A stretch of 64,000 bases of DNA, taken from NCBI GenBank assembly GCA_014284505.1, contig JAAFYY010000001.1, positions 2,046,001-2,110,000 of the forward strand. Reading direction: 5' to 3'. The stretch comes from Streptacidiphilus sp. 4-A2 (lineage in GTDB: Bacteria > Actinomycetota > Actinomycetes > Streptomycetales > Streptomycetaceae). Below are positions 36,919 to 45,414 of this stretch, piece by piece. How positions within the stretch are numbered: position 1 is the stretch's first letter; each line of letters starts with the position of its first letter. The notes beneath the pieces were generated by a model that worked only from the letters and a program-made list of their open reading frames with translations, had not been told where the DNA came from and ran no database searches. The translations under genes and the position numbers were made by a program.

Positions 36919-37932
36919 TCAGTAGCTCCAGCTCGCGTTGGTGCCGAGCCGCGCGATGTCGTCGCTGTAGCCGGCGGCCGTGGTCGAGCACCCGGAGCAG
37001 ACAGCGGTCCGGTCACCCGGAAGTGCTCGCGGTGGGTGCGGAAGCTCGGCTGGTCCAGCCAGACGGCGCCGGAGGAGTCGGCCGCTTCGCCCGAACCCCG
37101 CTCGTCGGGATCGCGGTGCGGCAGACAGCTGCACGCGAAGCTTGCCCTGCTTGGGTCCAGATAGATCACGTCATCGGTGACATGGCAGACCGGCCCGTCG
37201 GCGCGGGGCGTGATGCCGTCGTCGAAGTACGCCGCGCGCTCGGCGGCGTGTCACCGTAGAAGCGCCTGCCGAGCGGCGCAGTTGCGCCGGGCCGGAGGTG
37301 TCGTACAGCGGTTCGCCAGATGGCGCGCACGTCGTCCGGTTCGGGGTAGTGCACGGCGCGGTCCAGCTTGATCGCGGACAGCTCCCACTGCTCGACCCGA
37401 TATCCTCCAGGATCCGTTGCAGCTCGGGCATCTGCCGGTAGTTGTGCGGGGCCGACGACGGTGTTCACCCTCGGGGACACCGAGTTCCTTGCACCGACCA
37501 GTCCTTCGACCGCGGACTCGAACAGCCGGGCGTACGGCGGTAGAATCGTGGTTTCCGGTCCGGAGCCGTCGATGCTCACGATGATCTGGGCCAGTCCGGC
37601 GTCGGCCAACGGCTCCGCCAGGCGGCTCAGCCGGTGGCCGTTGCTGATGATCGACATCGCCATGCCGGCGTCGGCGCCGATCCGTACCAGCTCCACGACG
37701 TCCTGGTGGAAGCGGTTCGCCGCCGGTGAAGCGGATGACGCGGACGTCCAGCCGCCACGCCTGCTCCACGGTGGTGCGCATGTCGTCGAGAGAGAAGCGG
37801 TAGCTGTCGCGCGAGCGGCGAACTCGCACATGAAGCAGTCCGCGTTGCAGGCCTCCAGACCCGGATGAACAGGGGGGCGGGCCGCCGGGCGTGCCGGATC
37901 GGCGATACCGCGAGTGCGGCGGCTGTGCTCAT
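36919..37932 (-). CDS. radical SAM enzyme, BlsE/MilG-like cytosylglucuronate decarboxylase candidate
   Basis: Uses a [4Fe-4S] cluster and SAM. The cluster motif is CNADCFMC (CxxxCxxC) near residue 28, followed by VIRFTGGEPL and AQIIVSIDGSGPE. The C-terminal part has further Cys residues (GPVCHVTDDVIYLDP, VCSGCSTTAAGY), suggesting an auxiliary cluster of the twitch/SPASM type. The ATG at 37932 overlaps the kinase stop (ATGA). Frame breaks near 37830, 37715, 37545, 37460, 37405, 37240 and 37150. In blasticidin and mildiomycin biosynthesis BlsE and MilG decarboxylate cytosylglucuronic acid. The same neighbourhood (synthase, aminotransferase, CMP hydrolase) makes that role most likely here. Confidence 0.8.
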
Positions 37933-38885
37933 GTCGCTGTGCCTTCCGTGGTGTCGATGGTCGTGGTGCCGGGTCTGCCCGCCCGGGTGTGCGTGCGCAG
38001 GGGCTGGAGCTGGTCCCAGAGCCGGCGGTCGCCCCGCCGCGAGTACACCGGCCTGCTCCAGGGCCGCGGCGCGGGCCAGCGCGTGGCCGGCGGCCAGCGG
38101 GCGGTCGGGGCGCGGCCGCCGGCTCGCCGGTAGCCGCGCTCGAAGGCCGCCCACCGCGTCGGCGGGACGCCGCCCACTCGGCTTCCGGCGACCCGAGGCC
38201 CGCGTCGGACCAGTCGAGCAGCGCCGCCGGCGCCCCGTCGGCGACCAGGACGTTGCAGGCCCGCAGATCGCCGTGGCGCCACCCGCGGACCGTCCGGGCG
38301 CCGGAGTCCCGCGCGCGGCCCGGACCAGCTCCACCACCCGGCCGGGGAGGCCGGCCGAGCGGACCTGCTCCGACGCCACGTCATAGCGTTCGCGTCGGCG
38401 CGGCAGCGGATGGGCGCCGCGGTCGAACGGCGCCGGATCCGCGAGCCGGTGCAGCCGGGCCGCGGCCCCGCCCACCAGCGCCCAGTCGGCGTCGGACGCG
38501 GGCTCCCGCCCGTCCACGCGACGGTAGACCTGGTAGGGGGCGCCGCAGGCGAGCACGCCCGAGGCGCGGCCGTACGGCGCCGGAACCCCCACCCGGCGTG
38601 CCTCCGCCCACTGCCGTTCCTCCGCGGCGACCCGCAGCGCGAAGCTGACCCCGACCCGGACCACCAGCCCGGCGCCGAGCAGCACGACGCAGTTGCTGCC
38701 GGAACGGGTGCTGAACACGCCGCCCGGTTCCAGCGCCGCGAGCACGGCGGCCGCCTGCTCGACCAGGCGGTCCGCCGCCGGACGGTCCCCCGCCGGGCCG
38801 TCCCCAGCCGGGCCGTCCGCCGCCGGGCCGTCCGCCGCCGGCCGTCCGCCGCCGCGCCGTCCCCAGCCGGGCCGGACCCGCTCAT
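37929..38885 (-). CDS. APH-family kinase in the nucleoside operon
   Basis: Aminoglycoside phosphotransferase fold. The ATG at 38885 overlaps the aminotransferase stop (ATGA), and the stop overlaps the radical SAM start. The N-terminus is a low-complexity Gly/Pro/Ala/Asp repeat, then AAAVLAALEPGGVFSTRSGS, YQVYRRVDGREP, the catalytic loop RHGDLRACNVLV and LLDWSDAGLGSPEAEW. Frames break in the repeat and near 38300, 38235 and 38165. It may phosphorylate an intermediate as an internal self-resistance step, or a sugar. Substrate unknown. Confidence 0.75.
   Translation of the reverse strand: MSGSGPAGDGAAADGRRRTARRRTARLGTARRGTVRRRTAWSSRRPPCSRRWNRAACSAPVPAATASCCSAPGWWSGSGSASRCGSPRRNGSGRRHAGWGFRRRTAAPRACSPAAPPTRSTVAWTGGSPRPTPTGRWWAGPRPGCTGSRIRRRSTAAPIRCRADANAMTWRRSRSARPASPAGWWSWSGPRAGLRRPDGPRVAPRRSAGLQRPGRRRGAGGAARLVRRGPRVAGSRVGGVPPTRWAAFERGYRRAGGRAPTARWPPATRWPAPRPWSRPVYSRRGDRRLWDQLQPLRTHTRAGRPGTTTIDTTEGTAT
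38765..38880. repeat. tandem 12-15-base GC repeat at the kinase N-terminus
   Basis: Units of the form GCCGGGCCGTCC(CC/GC) repeat about seven times. On the coding strand they specify a Gly-Pro-Ala-Asp-like low-complexity leader. Repeat-length error is likely here. Confidence 0.8.
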
Positions 38886-40069
38886 CGGGTGAGGATGTCC
38901 GCCGCGGCCGTGGCGACCCGCTTGGCGTCCTCGGGCGACATCTGCGTGCCGAGCACCAGCACCCGGTTCCACAGCGCCGTCTCCACCGCCGCCAGGTGCT
39001 GCTCGCGCTCCCCCCACCAGCCGCGTTCGCGCATCCACGGCTCCACCCACGGCATCGAGATCAGCGCCGGGTACGCCCAGGCGGGGATGCCCTCGGCCGT
39101 GAGCGCGTCCACCAGCCAGTCCCGGTGCCCGTCCCACTCCTCGTCCAGGACGACCGCGATGTCGAACCACGCCGGGGTGGCGTCCAGTCCGGGCGCGACC
39201 TGGATGGTGCGCAGTCCGGCCTCGGCGAACGCGTCGGTGAGGGCCCGGGCGGTGCTGTTGCGCGCGGCGACGCGTTCCGGCAGTTCCTGGAGCGCGGCGA
39301 GGCCGAGCGCCGCCTCCATCTCACCGCCGCGGAAGTTGTAACCGGGGAACACGCCCTCGAAGTTGCCGCTCTTGCCGTGGTGCGCGAAGGTGCGCATGCG
39401 CCAGTCGATCTGCTCGTCGTCGTAGACGTTCAGTCCGCCCTGGCCCGCGGTCACCAGCTTCTTGTGGCTCCCGGCGAAGGAGCCGATGTCGCCGAACGAG
39501 CCGACCGGCCGGCCGCGCAGCGTGGCGCCGTGGGCCTGTCCGCCGTCCTCGACCAGGAACCGGCTGCCCGCGGTGCGGTGGACCGCCTCCACGTCGGCGA
39601 CATTGCCGAGGAAGTGGGTGATCAGCGACGTGTGGATGTCGTGCCCCTCCACCCACGCGCTGACGTCGTCGACACACAGCAGGGTGGTCGGATCCGTGGG
39701 CAGGAACACCGGCCTGGCGCCCAGGTGGTAGATCACGTTGAGGCTCGCCACGAAGCCCGAGTCGCTGAGCGCCACGGCGTCACCCTGCTCCACACCGAGG
39801 GCGAACAGCGCGGTCTGCAGGGCGGCGGTGCCGGAACTGTGGAAGAACGCCTTGCCGCGCCCGGTGTACGCCGCGAACTGCTCCTCCAGGCGCTTGCTGT
39901 ACGGGCCGCCGCCCCAGTGGACGGTACGGCCGCTGCGCACGATCTCGGCCACGGTGTCCGCGGCCGACCGGGCTATACCGCTTTCCTCATAAGGGAGTTC
40001 GTCGAAGCGAGGGGTGCCGCCGTTGATGGCGAGGCGGCGGTCGGCGCGGAGCTCGTCGGGTGTGCGCAT
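38882..40069 (-). CDS. DegT/DnrJ/EryC1/StrS sugar aminotransferase
   Basis: PLP enzyme that aminates a keto-sugar nucleotide or nucleoside, most likely the 4'-position of the cytosine hexuronide or pentoside. Intact frame of 395 residues starting MRTPDELRADRRLAINGG. Family marks: TVHWGGGPYSKRLEEQFA, AFFHSSGTAALQTAL, VEDGGQAHGA, and the PLP Lys in GSFAGSHKKLVTAGQGG. The pyridoxal-facing FPGYNFRGGEMEAALG is also typical. It sits between the cytosylglucuronate synthase and the kinase, matching the aminotransferase positions in blasticidin- and mildiomycin-type clusters. Confidence 0.92.
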   Translation of the reverse strand: MRTPDELRADRRLAINGGTPRFDELPYEESGIARSAADTVAEIVRSGRTVHWGGGPYSKRLEEQFAAYTGRGKAFFHSSGTAALQTALFALGVEQGDAVALSDSGFVASLNVIYHLGARPVFLPTDPTTLLCVDDVSAWVEGHDIHTSLITHFLGNVADVEAVHRTAGSRFLVEDGGQAHGATLRGRPVGSFGDIGSFAGSHKKLVTAGQGGLNVYDDEQIDWRMRTFAHHGKSGNFEGVFPGYNFRGGEMEAALGLAALQELPERVAARNSTARALTDAFAEAGLRTIQVAPGLDATPAWFDIAVVLDEEWDGHRDWLVDALTAEGIPAWAYPALISMPWVEPWMRERGWWGEREQHLAAVETALWNRVLVLGTQMSPEDAKRVATAAADILTR

Positions 40070-40127
40070 GGGCGGGAAGTCCTCTCGTGGTCCGTCAAGG
40101 CTGAGTTGCCTGGTTCGGGTCAGGTGT

Positions 40128-40221
40128 TCAAGTCGGGCGTCCGGAAGGGCCGTTCGGGCGGGCCGGCTCAGATGGGCCGTTCAGGCAGGCCGGTTCCGGC
40201 AAGCCGTTCAGATGTGCCGGT
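40128..40221. repeat. imperfect 15-base tandem repeats between synthase and aminotransferase
   Basis: Units close to GCCGGTTCAGGC / GCCGTTCAGGCAG repeat about six times. They lie just after the synthase stop at 40222, if the frame is corrected, and before the aminotransferase start, in what is otherwise a 152-base intergenic gap. Confidence 0.75.
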
Positions 40222-41402
40222 TCAGGCGGGCGTCGCGACCGCGCTCCGGCGGGCGAGTCCGACGATCGCCGCGGCCACCTGGTCGGCCCCGTCGCCTTCG
40301 GGGTGAGCGCGGAGAAGCTCCGGCCCGGGGCCGCGCTCGCGCTCAGCGCCTTCCGCAGCCCGTCGGTGATCGCGCGGCCGGCCCGGGCCCGGTCCACGGG
40401 CGAGCGGGCGACGCCGGTGATCCGCGACTGGATGCGCTCGACCGCGTGGTCCTCGCCCCGCGCGTGCCAACGGGCGACCGTGTCGCGCGCGAGCATCCAC
40501 TGCGGCCAGCCGACCACGAACGAGGGGTCGCACCGGGCCGCGACCAGTTCGGCGTTCAGCACCTGGCTGAGGTTCTGCGGCGGCAGCAGAGCGGCGGTCC
40601 GGCCCATCGCCGCGAGTTCCAGGATCGTGGTGAGACCGGGCGAGGTCAGAACGACCTCCGCCGACTCCAGCAGGGTGAGGAACCGGTGGTGCGGCTGCGG
40701 CCCGACAACAGGCCGCGGAAGTCCTTCCGGCAGCGACAGCGCGGCCGCGTCGACATTGCCGGTGATCACCACATCGGTGATGCCGCTCGACGCCAGCGCG
40801 GTCAGCGCGGCGGACAGCACGAGATCCAGGTAACTGCTGTCCCCCGGCCCGGAGAACGGCGAGTGCAGGCCGCCCACGTTGATCAGCGCGTGCCCGCGCC
40901 GGGCGTCGGCACCGACGTGCTCCCTGCCGACCGCCCGGCCCACGATCGGCTCCACCCAGCGGAGGTTGGCCACCGAGGCCATCACCTGCGCGGCCGGCCC
41001 GGGCAGCGGCAGCGTCCGCTGCGCGCAGTAGACGCTCACGTCGAACGGGACCGGGTCGTGCGACGTCCACAGGAAGGGCAGGCTGTCGACATACACGACC
41101 GGGCAGCCCGCGGCTTCGAGCGCGGTCGCGGCATGCGGATCCAGCACGACGAGGGCGACATCGGGCCGGACCGCCCGGACCACGCGGCGGATGTCCGCCG
41201 GATCCCCGACGTCGCACTCCTCCCAGGAGTTCAGCAGGCCCTCGCCGAACACCGGCCGGCCGAGCCGGGTCCCGATCCCGGTGATCTCGGCCGGCGTACC
41301 GGCCCGCAACGCGCTGAGGATGCTGGAGAGCTTGCCCGCGCTGCCCCAGCCGAAGTCCACGCCGACGACCAGGATGCGCAGCCGTCGGTCAGCGGCGGAC
41401 AT
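40222..41402 (-). CDS. cytosylglucuronate synthase-like glycosyltransferase (BlsD/MilC type)
   Basis: GT-B glycosyltransferase expected to join free cytosine to UDP-glucuronic acid, giving cytosylglucuronic acid. The ATG at 41402 starts MSAADRRLRILVVGVDFGWG, then SAGKLSSILSALRAG, a characteristic opening of this group as I recall it. Other marks are VYVDSLPFLWTSHDP, DVSVYCAQRTLPL, INVGGLHSPF and the nucleotide-binding VVLTSPGLTTILELAAMG. A frame break near 40320 joins it to the probable natural end AAIVGLARRSAVATPA at 40222; the uncorrected frame runs into the repeat. Its start overlaps the CMP hydrolase by 14 bases, pairing the first two steps of cytosine nucleoside biosynthesis. Confidence 0.82.
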
Positions 41403-41947
41403 CGCTGCCGCTTCCGGCCAGTTGCTCGTAGCCGAACGGGCCCGAGGTACTCGGGTAGCCGATCAGCTCGAAGGCGTCCCGCGACTCCCGGGCGCTGGTC
41501 CGCAGGCGGTCCAACTCCGCCAGCAGGGAGTCGAGTTCGTCCTCGGCCCAGCGCTCGGGCAGGGGCCGGACGCTCATCGGCGTCACCGCGCCCATCCCGG
41601 CATCAGCCGCGGGAAGGCCGCTCCTGGTCGGACAGCAGCACGATGGGCACGCCCAGCGCCGAAGCCCAGCCCAGTTCGATCAGGACGCCCGGCGAGGGCG
41701 GGTCACCGAGGATCGCACACACCACGTCGGCGTGCTGCATCGCGACGTGATCGGCGGGCGTACAGATCTCGGGCAGCAACCACCCCTCGCCCCACGACTC
41801 GTTGTGGTGGGCGTTGAAAACCGCGTGCCCGTGCGACAGGAGGTGTGTGCGCAGCCGCTCCAGCAATTCGGCCTTGTCCGGCAGGAGCCGCCCGGCAGAC
41901 CAGTCCATCCATTGCGTATAGGGACCGGCGAGAAAGACTTTGGCCAC
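41389..41947 (-). CDS. CMP N-glycosidase (BlsM/MilB-like)
   Basis: Nucleoside 2-deoxyribosyltransferase-fold enzyme that hydrolyses CMP to cytosine, the first step of blasticidin-type pathways. The GTG at 41947 follows GGAGAT and gives MAKVFLAGPYTQWMDWSAGR. Family marks: AVFNAHHNESWGE and the strongly conserved GDPPSPGVLIELGWASALG with the catalytic Glu. The frame closes early at 41603 after LLSDQERPSRG. The 68-residue ORF that follows (GAVTPMSVRPLPERWAEDEL) fits as the missing C-terminus in a shifted frame, giving about 186 residues. If the break is real, this would instead be a truncated hydrolase plus a small protein. Confidence 0.8.
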
Positions 41948-42324
41948 CGATGATCTCCAGTCAGTCAGAGTCGAGCGGGTGAACTGGTGCAGAACCGTCG
42001 GGGGAACTCCAGCACAATGCCCCGCGCCGGAGCGAGAACAATCGCCGCTTTGCTGGACTCCCACACCCTCCGACCTGGTCTTTTTCTCTCGAATACGAAC
42101 TATGGCCGTTCGTTGAGGCGCTCCGGTCGCACCCGGCGGCCCCGCCGACGGCGCGTCAACGATCTTCGATAGTTCACGTTCGGGAGCAGAACGCGAGGTG
42201 GGAACGGGTGCGGCTCCACCAAGGCGTCGATCGCGCTCGCTCAGCCGGCCGGGCCTGTGCTGGAGTTCCCCTGACGACGGGCCGGCTTCCGATGCCTCCG
42301 GTTCCAGTATTGGGGATTCAACAG
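41948..42324. promoter_or_regulatory. divergent promoter region of the nucleoside operons
   Basis: This 377-base gap separates the minus operon (from the CMP hydrolase) and the plus operon (from the thioesterase). Two inverted repeats of the same 5-7-5 design occur: CGAAC-N7-GTTCG at 42096-42112 and CGTTC-N7-GAACG at 42177-42193. The region around 42080-42105 is the most AT-rich and could hold promoter boxes. Confidence 0.45.
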
Positions 42325-43167
42325 ATGGCAATTCCGAGTGCCGCAGCAGCATCACCGACCGACCGGGTTTCACCACTCGTCCCGCTGATCGACGAAGGCG
42401 GCCGAGAACCTGTGTTCTGCGTCCACCCCATCAACGGCGAGGTCGGATTCATGAGCGACCTCTTCGACATGGCCGAACTCGACCGGCCGGTCTTCGGGCT
42501 GCGCGCACCCGGCATGGACGGCGAGCGCGAGCCGTTCCGGACCTTCTCCGGACTGGCCGACCACTATCTGCACGCGGTGCGGTCGGTGCAGCCCGAAGGT
42601 CCCTACTACCTGGCCGGATACTGTCTCGGCGGCGACGTCGCCTACGAGATGGCCGCCAAACTGCGCGCGCAGGGCGACAGGGTCTCCTTCGTCGGCGTCT
42701 TCGACCCGGCGGTACGCGACTACTCCGCGCGGGACTACGACGACAACGCGCTGCGGCAGTACCGGCTGAACGATCTGCTGGACGTCTGCCGGGAGTCCGG
42801 ACGTGACCTCGGCGAACTCGACGTGAGCACCGACACCGGAAAGGCGGAACTGGTCCGGACCCTGCGCGAACTCGGACGGCTGCGCTCCTCCGACCAGGTC
42901 CGGCAGCTCGACTGGCGGGTGGAGGTCTGGGTGGCCAATATGCGCGGCATGCTGGCCTACGCCAAGCCCGAACTCGACGTCACCGTCGACATCTTCGTCA
43001 GCGACGAGGACCTGGTGCGGGTCGCCGTCGAATCCGACGACAGGTTCCATGCGCCGGTCCGGGTCCACAATTTCTCCGGCGACCACGACTTCCTCTTCGA
43101 GTCACGGCACCTGGCATCGGTGCTGCACGACTCGATGGACGACCGCACGCACGACGCCAAGGGCTAG
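42325..43167 (+). CDS. stand-alone NRPS-type thioesterase with Cys nucleophile
   Basis: Alpha/beta hydrolase of the NRPS/PKS thioesterase family, intact at 280 residues. The ATG at 42325 is chosen for the GGGGA at 42312; longer in-frame starts exist. It opens FCVHPINGEVGFM, then has AGYCLGGDVAYEMA, where the usual Ser of GxSxG is Cys. The acid is likely in VGVFDPAVRD, and the His in FSGDHDFLFE. Cys nucleophiles occur in some thioesterases that make strained or amide products. It heads the plus-strand operon with the ABC-F, Cys adenylation and PCP genes, so it may release a carrier-bound aminoacyl group. Confidence 0.85.
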   Translation: MAIPSAAAASPTDRVSPLVPLIDEGGREPVFCVHPINGEVGFMSDLFDMAELDRPVFGLRAPGMDGEREPFRTFSGLADHYLHAVRSVQPEGPYYLAGYCLGGDVAYEMAAKLRAQGDRVSFVGVFDPAVRDYSARDYDDNALRQYRLNDLLDVCRESGRDLGELDVSTDTGKAELVRTLRELGRLRSSDQVRQLDWRVEVWVANMRGMLAYAKPELDVTVDIFVSDEDLVRVAVESDDRFHAPVRVHNFSGDHDFLFESRHLASVLHDSMDDRTHDAKG

Positions 43168-43176
43168 CGGGCGGTC

Positions 43177-44813
43177 ATGGGTCATCTATCCGCGAACGGG
43201 ATCTCGTACACCCTGCCGGACGGCCGGACGCTGTTCTCCGACGTGTCGTTCCGGGTCTCGGCCGGTGACGTCGTCGCGCTGATCGGCGCCAACGGGGCCG
43301 GGAAGACCACGCTGCTGCGCGTGCTGTCCGGGGAGCTCACCCCGCCGAGGGCAGTGTGCAGGTGCAGGGCGGGCTCGGGGTGATGCCCCAGTTCATCGGC
43401 TCGGTGCGGGACAGCCGCACGGTGCGCGACCTGCTGCTGGCCGCCGCCCCGGCGCGGCTGCGGCAGGTGGCGGGGCTGCTGGACCGCGCCGAGTCGGCGC
43501 TGCTGGAGAGCGACGAGGAGCCGGCCCAGCTGGGCTACGCCGAGGCCCTGGCCGGCTGGGGCGACGCCGGCGGCTACGAGCTCGAAGTGCGCTGGGACAA
43601 GGCCACCACGGCGGCGCTCGGCCTGCCCTTCGACCAGGCCCGGTTCCGCGAGGTCAGCACGCTGTCCGGCGGGGAGCAGAAGCGGCTGGTGCTGGAGGTG
43701 CTGCTGCGGGGCCCCGAGCAGGTCCTGGTGCTGGACGAGCCCGACAACTACCTCGACGTGCCCGGAAAGCGCTGGCTGGAGCAGCAGTTGGCGGAGACGG
43801 ACAAGGCGGTCCTGCTGGTGAGCCACGACCGGGAACTGCTGGCCGAGGCCGCCACGCACATCGTGGCCGTCGAGGCCAGGACGGCCTGGACGCACGGAGG
43901 CACCTTCGCCACCTGGCACGCCGCACGCGAGGCCCGCTGGGAGCGGACCGCCGAACTGCACCGGCGCTGGGACGAGGAGCACCAGAAGCTGAAGGACCTG
44001 GTCCGCCGGCTCCAGCAGCAGTCGGCCATCAGCGACGCGATGACCTCGCGCTACCACGCGGCGCAGACGCGACTGCAGAAGTTCGAGAAGGCCGGGCCGC
44101 CCGCCGAACTGCCCACCCGGCAGCGGCTGGCACTGCGGCTGAAGGGCGCCCGCACCGGTGTCCGGGCCGTCGTCTGCGAACAGCTCGAACTCGCCGGTCT
44201 GATGGCGCCGTTCGACCTCGAGGTGTTCTTCGGCGAGCGGGTCTGCGTGCTCGGCTCCAACGGATCCGGCAAGAGCCACTTCCTGCGCCTGCTCGCCGAG
44301 GCCGCTCCCGGCGAACCGCGGACGGTGGAACACTCCGGCGTCCGCCGGCTCGGGGCACGGGTGGTGCCCGGGCTCTTCGCGCAGACACACCAGCACCCGG
44401 AGTGGCTCGGGCGCGCCCTGGTGGACATCCTGGGGCACGGCGACGGCGGCCGGGCCGGTGTCGATCGCGGCACGGCGATGGCGGCGCTGGGCCGGTACGG
44501 CCTCGCGGCGGGCGGCGACCAGCGTTTCGAGACCCTGTCCGGCGGTCAGCAGGCGCGGTTCCAGGTGCTGCTGCTGGAGCTCTCGGGCGCGACGCTGCTG
44601 CTGCTCGACGAGCCGACGGACAACCTGGACCTGGTCTCGGCCGAGGCCCTTCAGGAGGCACTCACCGAGTTCGTGGGGACGGTGGTCGCGGTCACCCACG
44701 ACCGGTGGTTCGCGAAGTCCTTCGACCGCTTTCTGGTCTTCCGCGCCGACGGCCGCGTGGTGGAGACGGACACCCCCGTATGGGACGAGCGCCGCGTCGC
44801 GCGGCAACGCTGA
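43177..44813 (+). CDS. ABC-F ribosome protection protein (self-resistance candidate)
   Basis: Cytoplasmic twin-ATPase of the ABC-F family with no membrane helices. ATPase 1 has Walker [10 protein letters not shown], signature LSGGEQKR and Walker [13 protein letters not shown]; ATPase 2 has [17 protein letters not shown] and [12 protein letters not shown]. Between them lies the helical linker ([20 protein letters not shown]) that reaches the ribosomal peptidyl-transferase centre in resistance members. The ATG at 43177 is nine bases after the thioesterase stop. One frame break near 43350. Self-protection fits a nucleoside that blocks peptide-bond formation. Confidence 0.88.
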
Positions 44814-44827
44814 TCCGAGGAGACAAG

Positions 44828-45414
44828 ATGGACCTGATCACCGTACGCCGGGTGACGGCGGACGACTGGGAGCTGTGGCGCGACCTGAGGACCGCCGCCC
44901 TGACCTCCGCACCGGAGTTCTTCGGCCCCTCCCCCGAGGGGCTGCACGACCTCGGCGAGGAGGAGTGGCGCGAGCTGCTGGACCCCGGCTTCGGTATGAA
45001 GGTGGTCGCCTTCGCGGGCACGGAACCGGTGGGGCTCGCAGCCGTCTGGCTCCCGCCGGAGCAGGATCGGGCGCCGAACAGGCGGGCGGAGCGGCGGCGG
45101 TCGAAGCGGCGGCGGTCGCGGAGGGCCACAGCCTGTGGGTGCGGCCCGGCCGGCGCGACCACGGCGTGGCCCGTCTGCTGATCGCGGACGCGGTGGCGTG
45201 GGCACGGGAGCAGGGCTCCGCCTCGCTCTCGGTCTGGACGGTCGCGACCAACCACCGGGCCCTGGCGGTGCTCGTACGCTGCGGGTTCCGCGTCACCGAC
45301 ACCCACCAGCCGCATCCGCGTGACCCGGGGATCCAGCTGCGGCAGTCCAGCTACCCGTTCCCGGAGAACCGGCGTCCGCTCACCGCCGCGGCGGGGAAGG
45401 GCACCGCCCCGTGA
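44828..45414 (+). CDS. GNAT N-acetyltransferase
   Basis: Acetyl-CoA-dependent acetyltransferase. The ATG at 44828 follows GGAGAC and gives MDLITVRRVTADDWELWRDL, the usual GNAT beginning. The acetyl-CoA loop appears as RPGRRDHGVARLLIADA, followed by LSVWTVATNHRALAVLVRCGF. One frame break occurs near 45065-45125 in a GC repeat (CGGCGG). The stop overlaps the adenylation gene start (GTGA). Next to ABC-F it may inactivate the nucleoside by N-acetylation as second-line self-resistance, but it could also be biosynthetic. Confidence 0.8.

Noticed and set aside
41389..41595. Independent 68-residue protein
   Set aside because: It fits better as the frame-shifted C-terminus of the CMP hydrolase and lacks its own ribosome binding site.
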